Below, piece by piece: positions 1 to 5,571 of a stretch of 5,612 nt of DNA. Both the position numbers and the translations under genes were made by a program. This DNA is from Deltaproteobacteria bacterium. Its GTDB lineage: Bacteria > Desulfobacterota > Desulfuromonadia > Geobacterales > Pseudopelobacteraceae. The notes beneath the pieces are model-generated. The model did no database searches. It had not been told where the DNA came from and saw only the letters and a list, made by a program, of their open reading frames with translations. The stretch covers positions 1-5,612 of the forward strand of contig JACRCG010000062.1 in assembly GCA_016219145.1 (NCBI GenBank). The letters are read 5' to 3'. The first letter of the stretch is position 1. The number at the start of each line of letters is the position of its first letter.

Positions 1-1
1 G

Positions 2-556
2 ATAGCCTGTCAGCAGGTACTGGTCGAGGATGGCTCGGTATTCTCGGTCCAATGGAGTGTCATGCCGGTAGCGATTGCGGCTGGACTGTCTCCGCTTAAT
101 CTGCTGGAACGTTATCTTGCCTATATCAAAAAATGTACTTTTTCAATCATTCGCCCACTGGTCCTGAATACAGGCCTGGAGTTTCGACTGCTGAATACCG
201 GGTGGAGCCTGATCAGTTTTTTGCCGCCCCAAGCCGGAGCCGGTTTCGCCACACTGCGCATCTGCGGCGGATTACTGGTGCAGCCCCGTCAGTGTGGTTG
301 TGGCGAGTTCCGTTTCGAACTGGATACGTTGCCTGAAGGGGTGCGGGTCTCGCTCCGGTTAAGCGACTTCTGCCCGCTGATTCTGGGCAGTTCATCACCG
401 TCAGCTCTCCGCTTCCGGCTCTACCAGTTGACCCAGGCCACGATTCATCGCAGGGTCGCAGTGCGCTTTCTGGCTCAGCTATACCGAGAGCTGGCTGGTG
501 TTTCCGCAGAGATTAAAATTGTCAACGTATCCATACGTGATGGAAAAGCGGTGTGA
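2..556 (+). CDS. Hypothetical protein, 3' part (runs off left edge)
   Basis: The reading frame is open from the first complete codon at position 2 to the TGA at 554-556, giving at least 184 residues. I do not recognise the family. The 20 codons before the first ATG (62) are free of stops and mostly end in G or C, like the rest of the gene, so the gene most likely begins outside the window. A GGAG at 54-57, four bases before ATG 62, makes a 164-residue protein starting there a weaker alternative. Visible traits: no convincing membrane helix or signal peptide, alternating hydrophobic stretches suggesting beta strands, a CGCGEF segment about 81 residues after M62, and a basic, arginine-rich C-terminal third (IHRRVAVRFLAQLYREL). 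It ends 99 bp before lon on the same strand; a possible promoter in between suggests it is a separate unit. No function is proposed. Confidence 0.65.
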   Translation: MACQQVLVEDGSVFSVQWSVMPVAIAAGLSPLNLLERYLAYIKKCTFSIIRPLVLNTGLEFRLLNTGWSLISFLPPQAGAGFATLRICGGLLVQPRQCGCGEFRFELDTLPEGVRVSLRLSDFCPLILGSSSPSALRFRLYQLTQATIHRRVAVRFLAQLYRELAGVSAEIKIVNVSIRDGKAV

Positions 557-560
557 TGTT

Positions 561-589
561 TTGATTGTGTTCCCGATATATGATATTGT
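561..589 (+). promoter_or_regulatory. Possible sigma70-type promoter for lon operon
   Basis: TTGATT at 561-566 and TATTGT at 584-589 are separated by 17 bp. Each matches four of six consensus bases. The site lies in the only non-coding gap upstream of lon and about 67 bp before its start codon. No heat-shock sigma32 site and no CIRCE element (the HrcA operator) was seen in the gap. The match is modest, so this is a candidate only. Confidence 0.3.
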
Positions 590-596
590 TCTGATC

Positions 597-614
597 AGGA
601 TAAACCGATATCCT
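597..614 (+). promoter_or_regulatory. Small inverted repeat upstream of lon
   Basis: AGGATA (597-602) and TATCCT (609-614) are perfectly complementary around a 6-nt loop. The repeat falls downstream of the possible promoter and 42 bp before the lon start, so it would lie in the 5' leader. It could be an operator half-site pair or a weak leader hairpin. There is no T-run, so it is not a terminator. Chance occurrence is possible at this length. Confidence 0.25.
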
Positions 615-643
615 TGACGAACTCTGTTAACCAACGTATGCAA

Positions 644-650
644 AAGGAAG
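644..650 (+). promoter_or_regulatory. Ribosome binding site that decides the lon start
   Basis: AAGGAAG lies 5 nt before ATG 656. In-frame alternatives at TTG 614 and ATG 638 have no comparable purine-rich site, and ATG 656 leaves the usual short lead before the Lon N-terminal motif. The start is therefore placed at 656. Confidence 0.7.
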
Positions 651-655
651 CTCAT

Positions 656-2971
656 ATGCCGCACAACAATATCGAAATCCCTGAAAAACTGCCGCTGCTT
701 GTTCAAAAAGAGATGGTAGCCTTTCCGTATATGCTCTTCCCGCTCTACATCAATGAGATCGAACTCAATATATTCAGGGAAGCCGAAAATCATGAAAATT
801 TCATCGCTCTGGTTTTTGAGCGGCAGGAAACCGGTGAAGGTGGGATGCCGGCGGGCAGATGCGAAATTGGCACCCTTTGCAAGGTCAACCAGATCGCAAA
901 AATGGGGGACAGCCGCTACAAGGTCTCACTTGAGGGGATCACCCGCCTGCGCATTCTGGATACCGAAAAAATCGGGACAATTACTTTTGCCCACTGCGAA
1001 GTTGTACGGGAGTTTGTCGAGAAAAACATGGTCTCCGAGGCGCTGGTTCAGAGCCTGAATGCTCTGCTGAAGATTGCGCTGTCACACGGCAAGCCGCTTC
1101 CTGACGACGTGATGAAGATGATCGATTACATCGACAACCCGGCCCGCCTGTCAGATCTGGTGGCACTCTATGTAAACCTGCCGGTGGCGGCTCTTCAGGA
1201 ACTGCTGGAGACCACCGACCCGCTGGAGCGTCTGAAGAAAGTATATGTGCATCTGACTAACGAAGTGCAGCGGATGCAGGTCAAGAACGAAGTCGCTGGT
1301 GAAGTCACGAAGCGGGTCGGCAAAAATCAGAAGGAGTATATCCTGCGCGAGCAGATGAAGCATATCCAGGAAGAGCTGGGGGACGAGGATCCGCGCACGT
1401 CCGACATGAACGAGCTGCGCAAGAAAATAGAGGAAGCCGGTCTGCCGGAAGATGTCAAGAAAGTGGCCGACAAGGAGTTGAAGCGGCTGGAGCGCATCAA
1501 CCAGGCCTCTCCGGAGTACAACGTTTCCCGCACCTATCTGGATTATCTGGCCGGAATGCCCTGGAATACCAGCACGCCGGACAGCCTCGACATGATCAGG
1601 GCCGAGGAGATACTGAACGAGGATCACTACAATCTGAAAAAGGTCAAGGAACGCATTCTGGAGTTTCTGGCGGTGCGCTCGCTGAAAGAGAACATGAAGG
1701 GGCCGGTGCTCTGTTTTGTCGGCCCTCCCGGTGTCGGCAAGACCAGCCTCGGCAAATCCATCGCCCGCGCTCTGGGGCGCAAGTTCGTCCGCATCTCGCT
1801 GGGAGGGGTCCGGGACGAGGCTGAAATCAGAGGGCATCGCCGCACCTACATCGGCGCCCTGCCGGGACGGATTATCAAGGAGTTGTTCCGCTGCGGCGCC
1901 AATAACCCGATCTTCATGCTGGACGAGATCGACAAACTGGGGAACGATTTCCGCGGCGATCCGGCCAGCGCCCTGCTGGAGGTGCTTGATCCGGAGCAGA
2001 ATTTCTCTTTCAACGACCATTATCTCGACGTCGCTTTCGACCTCTCCAAGGTCATGTTCATCACCACCGCCAACCAGCTTGATCCGATCCCCGGTCCGCT
2101 CAAGGACCGCATGGAAGTCATCCGGCTGGCCGGCTACAGCAGCGAGGAAAAACTCCAGATTGCGCGCAGTTTCATAATCAGGCGCGAGATCGATGAAAAC
2201 GGCCTCAAAGACCATGAACTCACCTTCAGTGACGAGGCGCTGCAGAAGATCATCAGCGACTACACCAGAGAAGCCGGGGTGCGCAACCTGCAGCGCACGG
2301 TCGCCTCGATCTGTCGCAAGGTGGCCAAAGAGATCACCCAGAACAAGCCAGAGCGTGATCTTGTGACCCCGGAGACGGTGGCGGAGCTGTTGGGACCTAA
2401 AAAGTTTTATAATGAGGTGGCGGCCGAGAACGACAGAATCGGAGTCGTGACCGGAATGGCCTGGACCGAGACCGGCGGCGACATCCTGTTTGTGGAAGTA
2501 ACCTCCATGCCCGGCAAGGCCGAGCTGATTCTGACCGGTTCGCTGGGTGACGTGATGAAGGAGTCGGCCCGTGCGGCGCTCTCCTACATCGAGGCGCATG
2601 CCGATGAGTTCGGCATCAAGCCGGAAGCATTCGAGAACCGCACCATCCATATCCACGTCCCATCCGGCGCTATCCCCAAGGACGGCCCTTCGGCCGGAAT
2701 CACCATGGTAACGGCACTGGTTTCGCTCCTGACGGAAAAACCGGCCCGGCGCAGTGTGGCCATGACCGGCGAGATCACCCTGACCGGCCGTGTTCTGGCC
2801 ATTGGCGGGCTGAAGGAGAAGGTGCTGGCAGCTCATCGGGCCGGCGTTCATACCATTGTAGCGCCGGAGAGAAACCGCGACGATCTGGAAGACATCCCTG
2901 ACAATGTCCGCAGCGAACTACAGTTCACTTTTGTGAGCGAGGCCTCCGAGGCACTGGCAGCGGCGTTGTAG
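656..2971 (+). CDS. lon: ATP-dependent Lon protease (endopeptidase La)
   Basis: This cytoplasmic AAA+ serine protease unfolds and degrades damaged and regulatory proteins. The 771-residue length fits bacterial LonA (E. coli 784). The N-terminal substrate-recognition domain begins at about residue 12 (LPLLVQKEMVAFP) and covers roughly the first 200 residues, followed by a charged helical linker (EYILREQMKHIQEELG). The AAA+ module has Walker A GPPGVGKT at 356-363, Walker B FMLDEID with D423/E424, sensor-1 ITTAN, and the arginine of LKDRMEVI at about 485. The protease domain has the catalytic serine S679 in PKDGPSAG and lysine K722 in GGLKEK; Walker A and both catalytic residues have the same numbers as in E. 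coli Lon. All key residues are present, so the enzyme should be active. It heads a close-packed unit with mlaE. Geobacter-type genomes often carry more than one Lon, so a suffix cannot be assigned. Confidence 0.97.
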   Translation: MPHNNIEIPEKLPLLVQKEMVAFPYMLFPLYINEIELNIFREAENHENFIALVFERQETGEGGMPAGRCEIGTLCKVNQIAKMGDSRYKVSLEGITRLRILDTEKIGTITFAHCEVVREFVEKNMVSEALVQSLNALLKIALSHGKPLPDDVMKMIDYIDNPARLSDLVALYVNLPVAALQELLETTDPLERLKKVYVHLTNEVQRMQVKNEVAGEVTKRVGKNQKEYILREQMKHIQEELGDEDPRTSDMNELRKKIEEAGLPEDVKKVADKELKRLERINQASPEYNVSRTYLDYLAGMPWNTSTPDSLDMIRAEEILNEDHYNLKKVKERILEFLAVRSLKENMKGPVLCFVGPPGVGKTSLGKSIARALGRKFVRISLGGVRDEAEIRGHRRTYIGALPGRIIKELFRCGANNPIFMLDEIDKLGNDFRGDPASALLEVLDPEQNFSFNDHYLDVAFDLSKVMFITTANQLDPIPGPLKDRMEVIRLAGYSSEEKLQIARSFIIRREIDENGLKDHELTFSDEALQKIISDYTREAGVRNLQRTVASICRKVAKEITQNKPERDLVTPETVAELLGPKKFYNEVAAENDRIGVVTGMAWTETGGDILFVEVTSMPGKAELILTGSLGDVMKESARAALSYIEAHADEFGIKPEAFENRTIHIHVPSGAIPKDGPSAGITMVTALVSLLTEKPARRSVAMTGEITLTGRVLAIGGLKEKVLAAHRAGVHTIVAPERNRDDLEDIPDNVRSELQFTFVSEASEALAAAL

Positions 2972-2977
2972 CACATC

Positions 2978-3751
2978 GTGAACATCGCTATCATTGATAA
3001 AATTCTGTTGAACTTTTTCAGCGAGCTGCAGAATTACTTCGCCCTGATCGTCAGAACCCTGGCGAGCATGTTCCAGCGCCCCTTCTACTACCGCGAATTT
3101 GCCACCCAGTTTGATAAACTGGGATTTTCATCACTTTTCATCTGCATCCTGACCGGCCTGTTCACCGGCATGGTCATGGCCCTCCAGTCGCTGATCCAGT
3201 TAAAACCATTTGCCGCTACCAGCTATGTCGGCGGTATGGTGGCGGTCACCATGATCAAGGAACTGGGACCGGTGCTGGCTGCGCTGATGGTGGCCGGGCG
3301 GGTCGGCGCGGCCATTACGGCCGAGCTGGGAACCATGGTGGTAACCGAACAGGTTGATGCCATGCGGGTGGAAGGGACCGACATCATCAAGCGCCTGGTG
3401 GCGCCGCGCCTGAAAGCCATGCTGCTGGCGCTGCCGCTGCTGACGGTGGTGGCCGACACCATTTCGCTTCTGGGCGGCTACATCATGTCTGCCGGTTACG
3501 GTATCAACCCGACCATGTACATCAAGGGCATCCCGCAGTTCATGGTCTTTCAGGATCTGGTGGAGGGCTTGGTCAAGCCGGCCGTATTCGGCTTTCTGAT
3601 TGCAATGACCGGCTGCTATGTGGGGCTTAATACACGAGGCGGGGCCGAGGGGGTCGGAACAGCGGCCAAGCAGGCCGTTGTGCTGTCTTCAGTCCTGATC
3701 CTTGTGACCGACTTTTTTCTGACCAAGATTTTTGTGGCGTTCCGGGGCTGA
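2978..3751 (+). CDS. mlaE: MlaE-family ABC transporter permease
   Basis: This is the inner-membrane subunit of an MCE-type lipid ABC transporter; with MlaF and normally MlaD it moves phospholipids between the inner membrane and the outer membrane to keep the outer leaflet asymmetric. The 257-residue length is typical. An amphipathic N-terminal segment is followed by about five membrane segments (roughly 50-71, 85-108, 145-168, 200-217, 231-254). Family hallmarks are LTGLFTGMVMALQS (58-71), ELGPVLAALMVAGR (95-108), AELGTM (115-120) and the GGAEGVG loop (221-227). The start is GTG, since an earlier in-frame start is excluded by the lon stop codon three codons upstream. No Shine-Dalgarno sequence precedes it, so translation probably depends on ribosomes finishing lon. 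Starting at M31 would remove the N-terminal amphipathic segment and is less likely. It is sometimes annotated as DUF140 or Ttg2B-like permease. Confidence 0.93.
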   Translation: MNIAIIDKILLNFFSELQNYFALIVRTLASMFQRPFYYREFATQFDKLGFSSLFICILTGLFTGMVMALQSLIQLKPFAATSYVGGMVAVTMIKELGPVLAALMVAGRVGAAITAELGTMVVTEQVDAMRVEGTDIIKRLVAPRLKAMLLALPLLTVVADTISLLGGYIMSAGYGINPTMYIKGIPQFMVFQDLVEGLVKPAVFGFLIAMTGCYVGLNTRGGAEGVGTAAKQAVVLSSVLILVTDFFLTKIFVAFRG

Positions 3752-3752
3752 T

Positions 3753-4223
3753 ATGAACTACTGGCTTTTCAAAACCGAACCGGGCTGCTTCTCCTTCGAT
3801 GATCTTAAAGCCCGTCCGGATATGACCGAAGCGTGGGATGGAGTCCGCAACTTCCAGGCCCGCAATTTTCTGCGGGATACGATAAAAGTTGGCGATCTGG
3901 TGCTGTTCTATCACAGCAATATCCCTGAACCGGTCGTAGTCGGCCTGGCCGAGGTGGTACGCGAAGGATATCCGGACTCAACCGCCCTTGATCCGCATGC
4001 CGAACATTTTGATCCAAAATCTTCTCCTCAAAATCCGATCTGGTTCATGGTGGATGTGCGCTATCTGGAAGCGCTGCCCAAGCCGGTCACTCTTGAAAGC
4101 ATCAAGAGCAATCCGCTGTTGACCGATATGCCGCTGGTCAAACGCAGCCGCCTCTCGATCCAGCCGGTTGCTGTTGCCGAATACCAGACCATCCTCGCTA
4201 TGGGAGGGGTGGAAACACGATGA
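3753..4223 (+). CDS. EVE domain-containing protein (THYN1-like)
   Basis: The 156 residues form essentially one EVE domain, a PUA/YTH-related fold whose members bind modified bases in DNA or RNA; some are linked to restriction-modification systems. Hallmarks visible in order are NYWLFKTEP (2-10), FSFDDLK (13-19), WDGVRNFQARNFLRD (28-42), KVGDLVLFYHSN (45-56), VVGLAEVV (62-69), EGYPDSTALDP (71-81), FDPKS (86-90), NPIWFMVDV (94-102) and LVKRSRLSIQPV (128-139). Tryptophan W28 and the aromatic residues of the pocket region are present. ATG 3753 is one base after the mlaE stop with a GGGG four bases long and 5 nt upstream; this start gives the canonical YWLFKTEP N-terminus, and the GTG/ATG further upstream lies inside mlaE. 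It is cytoplasmic, with no signal or membrane segment. Its link to lipid transport is unknown; it may simply be carried in the operon. Confidence 0.92.
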   Translation: MNYWLFKTEPGCFSFDDLKARPDMTEAWDGVRNFQARNFLRDTIKVGDLVLFYHSNIPEPVVVGLAEVVREGYPDSTALDPHAEHFDPKSSPQNPIWFMVDVRYLEALPKPVTLESIKSNPLLTDMPLVKRSRLSIQPVAVAEYQTILAMGGVETR

Positions 4224-4972
4224 GTTCCAGCGACGCCATCCGCATGGAAAAAGTCTGCTACAGTGTTGGCGGCAGAAAGATTCTGCAGGATTTCGACTTC
4301 TGTCTGGAGCGGGGTGTCAACCGCACCATCCTGGGAATCAGCGGCGCCGGCAAGACCACCATTTTAAAGCTTTTGCTCGGGTTATTGCAGCCGGATTCAG
4401 GGCAGGTCTTTATCGGTGACCTTTGTATTACCGGCATTCCGGAGTCGCAATTCATGCAGCGGCGCAAGCGGATCGCCATCGTTTTCCAGGGGGGCGCGCT
4501 GTTTGATTCGATGACGGTCGGTGAAAATGTCGGCTACCGACTTTTTGAGGAGGGCCGTCTTTCGCGGAATGAAATTGAGCGGATTGTCCTCGAAAAGCTC
4601 CGTTTCGTTGGAGTTGAAACGGCTCTTGATCTCTATCCGGCCGAACTCTCCGGCGGTATGAAAAAACGTGTTGCCATCGCCCGCGCCCTGGCGGCCGATC
4701 CGGACTACATCTTCTTCGACGAGCCGACCACCGGCCTCGACCCGATCGGGGTCTACAATATCTGCAGCCTGATGCAGCGTTTGCAGGGCGAGGGTAAAAC
4801 CACCCTGATGGTAACTCATGACCTCGATACCGCCTTTGCCACCTCGCAGCGCTTCACTTTCCTGCACCAGGCTCAGATGCTGTTCGAGGGGAGCGAGGCG
4901 GAGATGAGAAGCAGCCAGATTCCTGAAGTGCGGGAATTTCTGCAACCGACGGAAGGTTCGCTGTTTGTGTGA
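4220..4972 (+). CDS. mlaF: MlaF-family ABC transporter ATP-binding protein
   Basis: This 250-residue cytoplasmic ATPase should power lipid transport by docking on the MlaE permease encoded upstream. All nucleotide-binding motifs are intact: Walker A GISGAGKTT (39-47, K45), Q-loop Q90 in VFQGGALFDSMTV, signature LSGGM (143-147) followed by KKR, Walker B YIFFDEPT (163-170, D167 and E168), D-loop GLDP (172-175) and switch histidine H200 in VTHD. The VFQGGALFDSMTV and LSGGMKKRVAIARAL segments are characteristic of the MlaF/Ttg2A group rather than of amino-acid or metal importers. ATG 4220 overlaps the stop of the EVE gene by 4 bp (ATGA), which implies translational coupling; a GGGGTGGA run lies about 6 nt upstream. 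It is separated from mlaE by the EVE gene. No MlaD (MCE domain), MlaC or MlaB gene follows in the window. Confidence 0.94.
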   Translation: MSSSDAIRMEKVCYSVGGRKILQDFDFCLERGVNRTILGISGAGKTTILKLLLGLLQPDSGQVFIGDLCITGIPESQFMQRRKRIAIVFQGGALFDSMTVGENVGYRLFEEGRLSRNEIERIVLEKLRFVGVETALDLYPAELSGGMKKRVAIARALAADPDYIFFDEPTTGLDPIGVYNICSLMQRLQGEGKTTLMVTHDLDTAFATSQRFTFLHQAQMLFEGSEAEMRSSQIPEVREFLQPTEGSLFV

Positions 4973-5028
4973 ACTGGAAAGAAAACCTGAAGGACATGAT
5001 ACGAGATCCATCCGGGTTTTTATGGTAG
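4969..5028 (+). pseudogene. Short ORF overlapping mlaF stop, possible remnant of a lost operon gene
   Basis: A GTG start overlaps the mlaF TGA in a GTGA arrangement, the same style of overlap that joins the EVE gene to mlaF. It encodes 19 residues, MNWKENLKDMIRDPSGFLW, then TAG. GGAAGG at 4951-4956 lies 12 nt upstream, farther than ideal. The residues read like a genuine soluble N-terminus, and the reading frame stops exactly where AT-rich, TAGC-repeat sequence begins, so one explanation is a former third transporter-operon gene cut off by rearrangement. It does not resemble the start of MlaD, which would have a membrane anchor. It may equally be a chance short ORF. Confidence 0.25.
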
Positions 5029-5061
5029 CTACATAGCGTGCTAAAAAAATTATAGCATTAT

Positions 5062-5096
5062 CTTTTCGATAGCTATGCAGTAACGAAAAGTTTTTT
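5062..5096 (+). terminator. Possible rho-independent terminator after mlaF
   Basis: CTTTTCG (5062-5068) pairs perfectly with CGAAAAG (5084-5090) across a 15-nt loop, directly followed by six T (5091-5096). The stem is short and GC-poor, but the T-run placement is right for intrinsic termination on the + strand. It would end the lon-mlaE-EVE-mlaF transcript about 90 bp after the mlaF stop. Part of the loop, ATAGCTAT, is itself a palindrome, so the element may instead be regulatory. Confidence 0.45.
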
Positions 5097-5110
5097 CTTA
5101 CGGAGGAAGC

Positions 5111-5146
5111 ATGCCAATTACTATGGAATATGATCGCATAATATAG
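5111..5146 (+). CDS. Eleven-residue ORF with strong ribosome binding site
   Basis: ATG 5111 follows GGAGG (5102-5106) by 4 nt, the best Shine-Dalgarno sequence in the window, yet the frame encodes only MPITMEYDRII before TAG at 5144-5146. It starts 14 nt after the T-run of the possible terminator and ends just before the toxin promoter. It may be a leader peptide, the severed N-terminus of an older gene, or chance. No family is recognisable from 11 residues. Confidence 0.25.
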   Translation: MPITMEYDRII

Positions 5147-5148
5147 CC

Positions 5149-5177
5149 TTGACATTATATAGCACGTAGGCTATTTT
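5149..5177 (+). promoter_or_regulatory. Sigma70-like promoter for the toxin-family gene
   Basis: A perfect -35 TTGACA (5149-5154) is followed after 17 bp by TATTTT (5172-5177), matching four of six -10 bases. Transcription would begin near 5184, only about 12 nt before the ATG at 5196, so the leader would be very short and the start would sit on or near the AGGGA ribosome binding site (5184-5188). The inverted pair ATAGCC (5143-5148) and GGCTAT (5169-5174) borders the spacer and overlaps both promoter elements, a typical position for autoregulation by an antitoxin. Confidence 0.45.
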
Positions 5178-5195
5178 TACTCTAGGGAATGAAAT

Positions 5196-5507
5196 ATGGT
5201 GTGGAAAATTGTAACGGTTGAATACTTCGATGGTTGGTTTCTGGGTCTGAATGTTTCGGAACAACAAGATGTTTTGGCCGCCATATTTGTTCTTGAGCAA
5301 TACGGCCCGACGTTGGGTAGACCGCACGTTGATAGTCTCAAAGGGACTGACAAGGTAAAAAACCTGAAAGAACTACGCGTACAACACAAAGGTAAACCGT
5401 GCCGGGTGTTTTTTGCTTTTGATCCTCTCCGTCAGGCCGTGATTCTATGTGGCGGCGACAAAACCGGAAACGTAACTATTCAGCATAATTTATTTTCTGT
5501 TCTTTGA
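5196..5507 (+). CDS. HigB/RelE-like type II toxin family protein, atypical C-terminus
   Basis: The 103-residue protein fits the phage-derived Gp49-like/HigB toxin family (RelE superfamily), whose active members are ribosome-dependent mRNA endonucleases held in check by a downstream HTH antitoxin. Family signatures are LEQYGPTLGRPHVDSLKG (33-50), NLKELRV (56-62), and RVFFAFDP (70-77) leading into AVILCGGDKTGN (81-92). The basic residues K58, R61 and R70 of the probable active surface are present. ATG 5196 has AGGGA 7 nt upstream. After GDKTGN, related proteins normally continue with an RFY-like motif and a helix containing IAD and HLxEL; here the frame ends with VTIQHNLFSVL and stops, so about 15-25 residues appear missing or replaced. 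No antitoxin ORF is found in the remaining 105 bp. The gene is more AT-rich than the upstream operon, consistent with transfer. It may be an inactive orphan. Confidence 0.82.
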   Translation: MVWKIVTVEYFDGWFLGLNVSEQQDVLAAIFVLEQYGPTLGRPHVDSLKGTDKVKNLKELRVQHKGKPCRVFFAFDPLRQAVILCGGDKTGNVTIQHNLFSVL

Positions 5508-5518
5508 AAAAAGTTCTT

Positions 5519-5571
5519 GACACGGTTTTTAGGTGATTTTTTGAAAAATCGGCACACCTTAAAGCCGTGTC
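5519..5571. repeat. Nested inverted repeat at the right edge
   Basis: The outer arms are GACACGGTTTTTAGGTG (5519-5535) and CACCTTAAAGCCGTGTC (5555-5571), complementary at 15 of 17 positions. Inside, GATTTTT (5535-5541) and AAAAATC (5544-5550) pair perfectly around a 2-nt loop. The full 53-bp structure could fold into one long hairpin. It begins 11 bp after the toxin-family stop codon and coincides with a switch from AT-rich to GC-rich sequence. It could be a bidirectional terminator, a repeated extragenic palindrome, or the end of a mobile element; the window stops too soon to decide. Confidence 0.55.

Larger units (their letters stand above)
5026..5173. repeat. AT-rich 148-bp segment with imperfect terminal inverted repeats
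   Basis: The left end carries TAGCTAC (5026-5032), then ATAGC, then GTGCTA (5038-5043). The right end TAGCACGTAGGCTA (5160-5173) read on the other strand is TAGCCTACGTGCTA, which matches the left end apart from one extra C and the five-base ATAGC insert. The hexamer TTTTTA occurs on both sides (5017-5022 and 5174-5179), a possible but low-complexity target duplication. Between the ends are further palindromes: GTAGCTAC (5025-5032), ATAGCTAT (5069-5076) and two ATATAGC copies (5141, 5157). This could be a miniature inverted-repeat element or a cluster of operator sites for the downstream toxin gene. Confidence 0.35.

Noticed and set aside
614..642. Promoter TTGACG-17-TATGCA directly in front of lon
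   Set aside because: The -10 matches only three of six bases and transcription would start at or inside the ribosome binding site.
614..655. Earlier lon start at TTG 614 or ATG 638
   Set aside because: Neither has a good ribosome binding site, whereas ATG 656 has AAGGAAG 5 nt upstream and gives the same numbering of catalytic residues as E. coli Lon.
557..655. CIRCE or sigma32 heat-shock control of lon
   Set aside because: No TTAGCACTC-N9-GAGTGCTAA repeat and no convincing CTTGAA/CCCCAT pair is present.
1151..2851. Long open frame on the minus strand (566 codons) opposite lon
   Set aside because: It is antisense to a fully intact Lon. Its composition (many Gly, Arg, His, Leu, Gln runs) is that expected from the complement of GC-rich codons, and no domain is recognisable.
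3732..3752. Upstream extension of the EVE protein by seven residues into mlaE
   Set aside because: The canonical family N-terminus begins at the ATG at 3753, immediately after the mlaE stop.
4981..5110. Riboswitch (for example GEMM/cyclic dinucleotide type, common in Geobacter) ahead of the strong ribosome binding site
   Set aside because: The conserved GEMM core segments were not found; the visible structure is a simple hairpin plus T-run.
4397..5155. Minus-strand open frame of 252 codons across mlaF and the following gap
   Set aside because: Most of it mirrors intact mlaF, it crosses the composition break, and it shows no motif or ribosome binding site.
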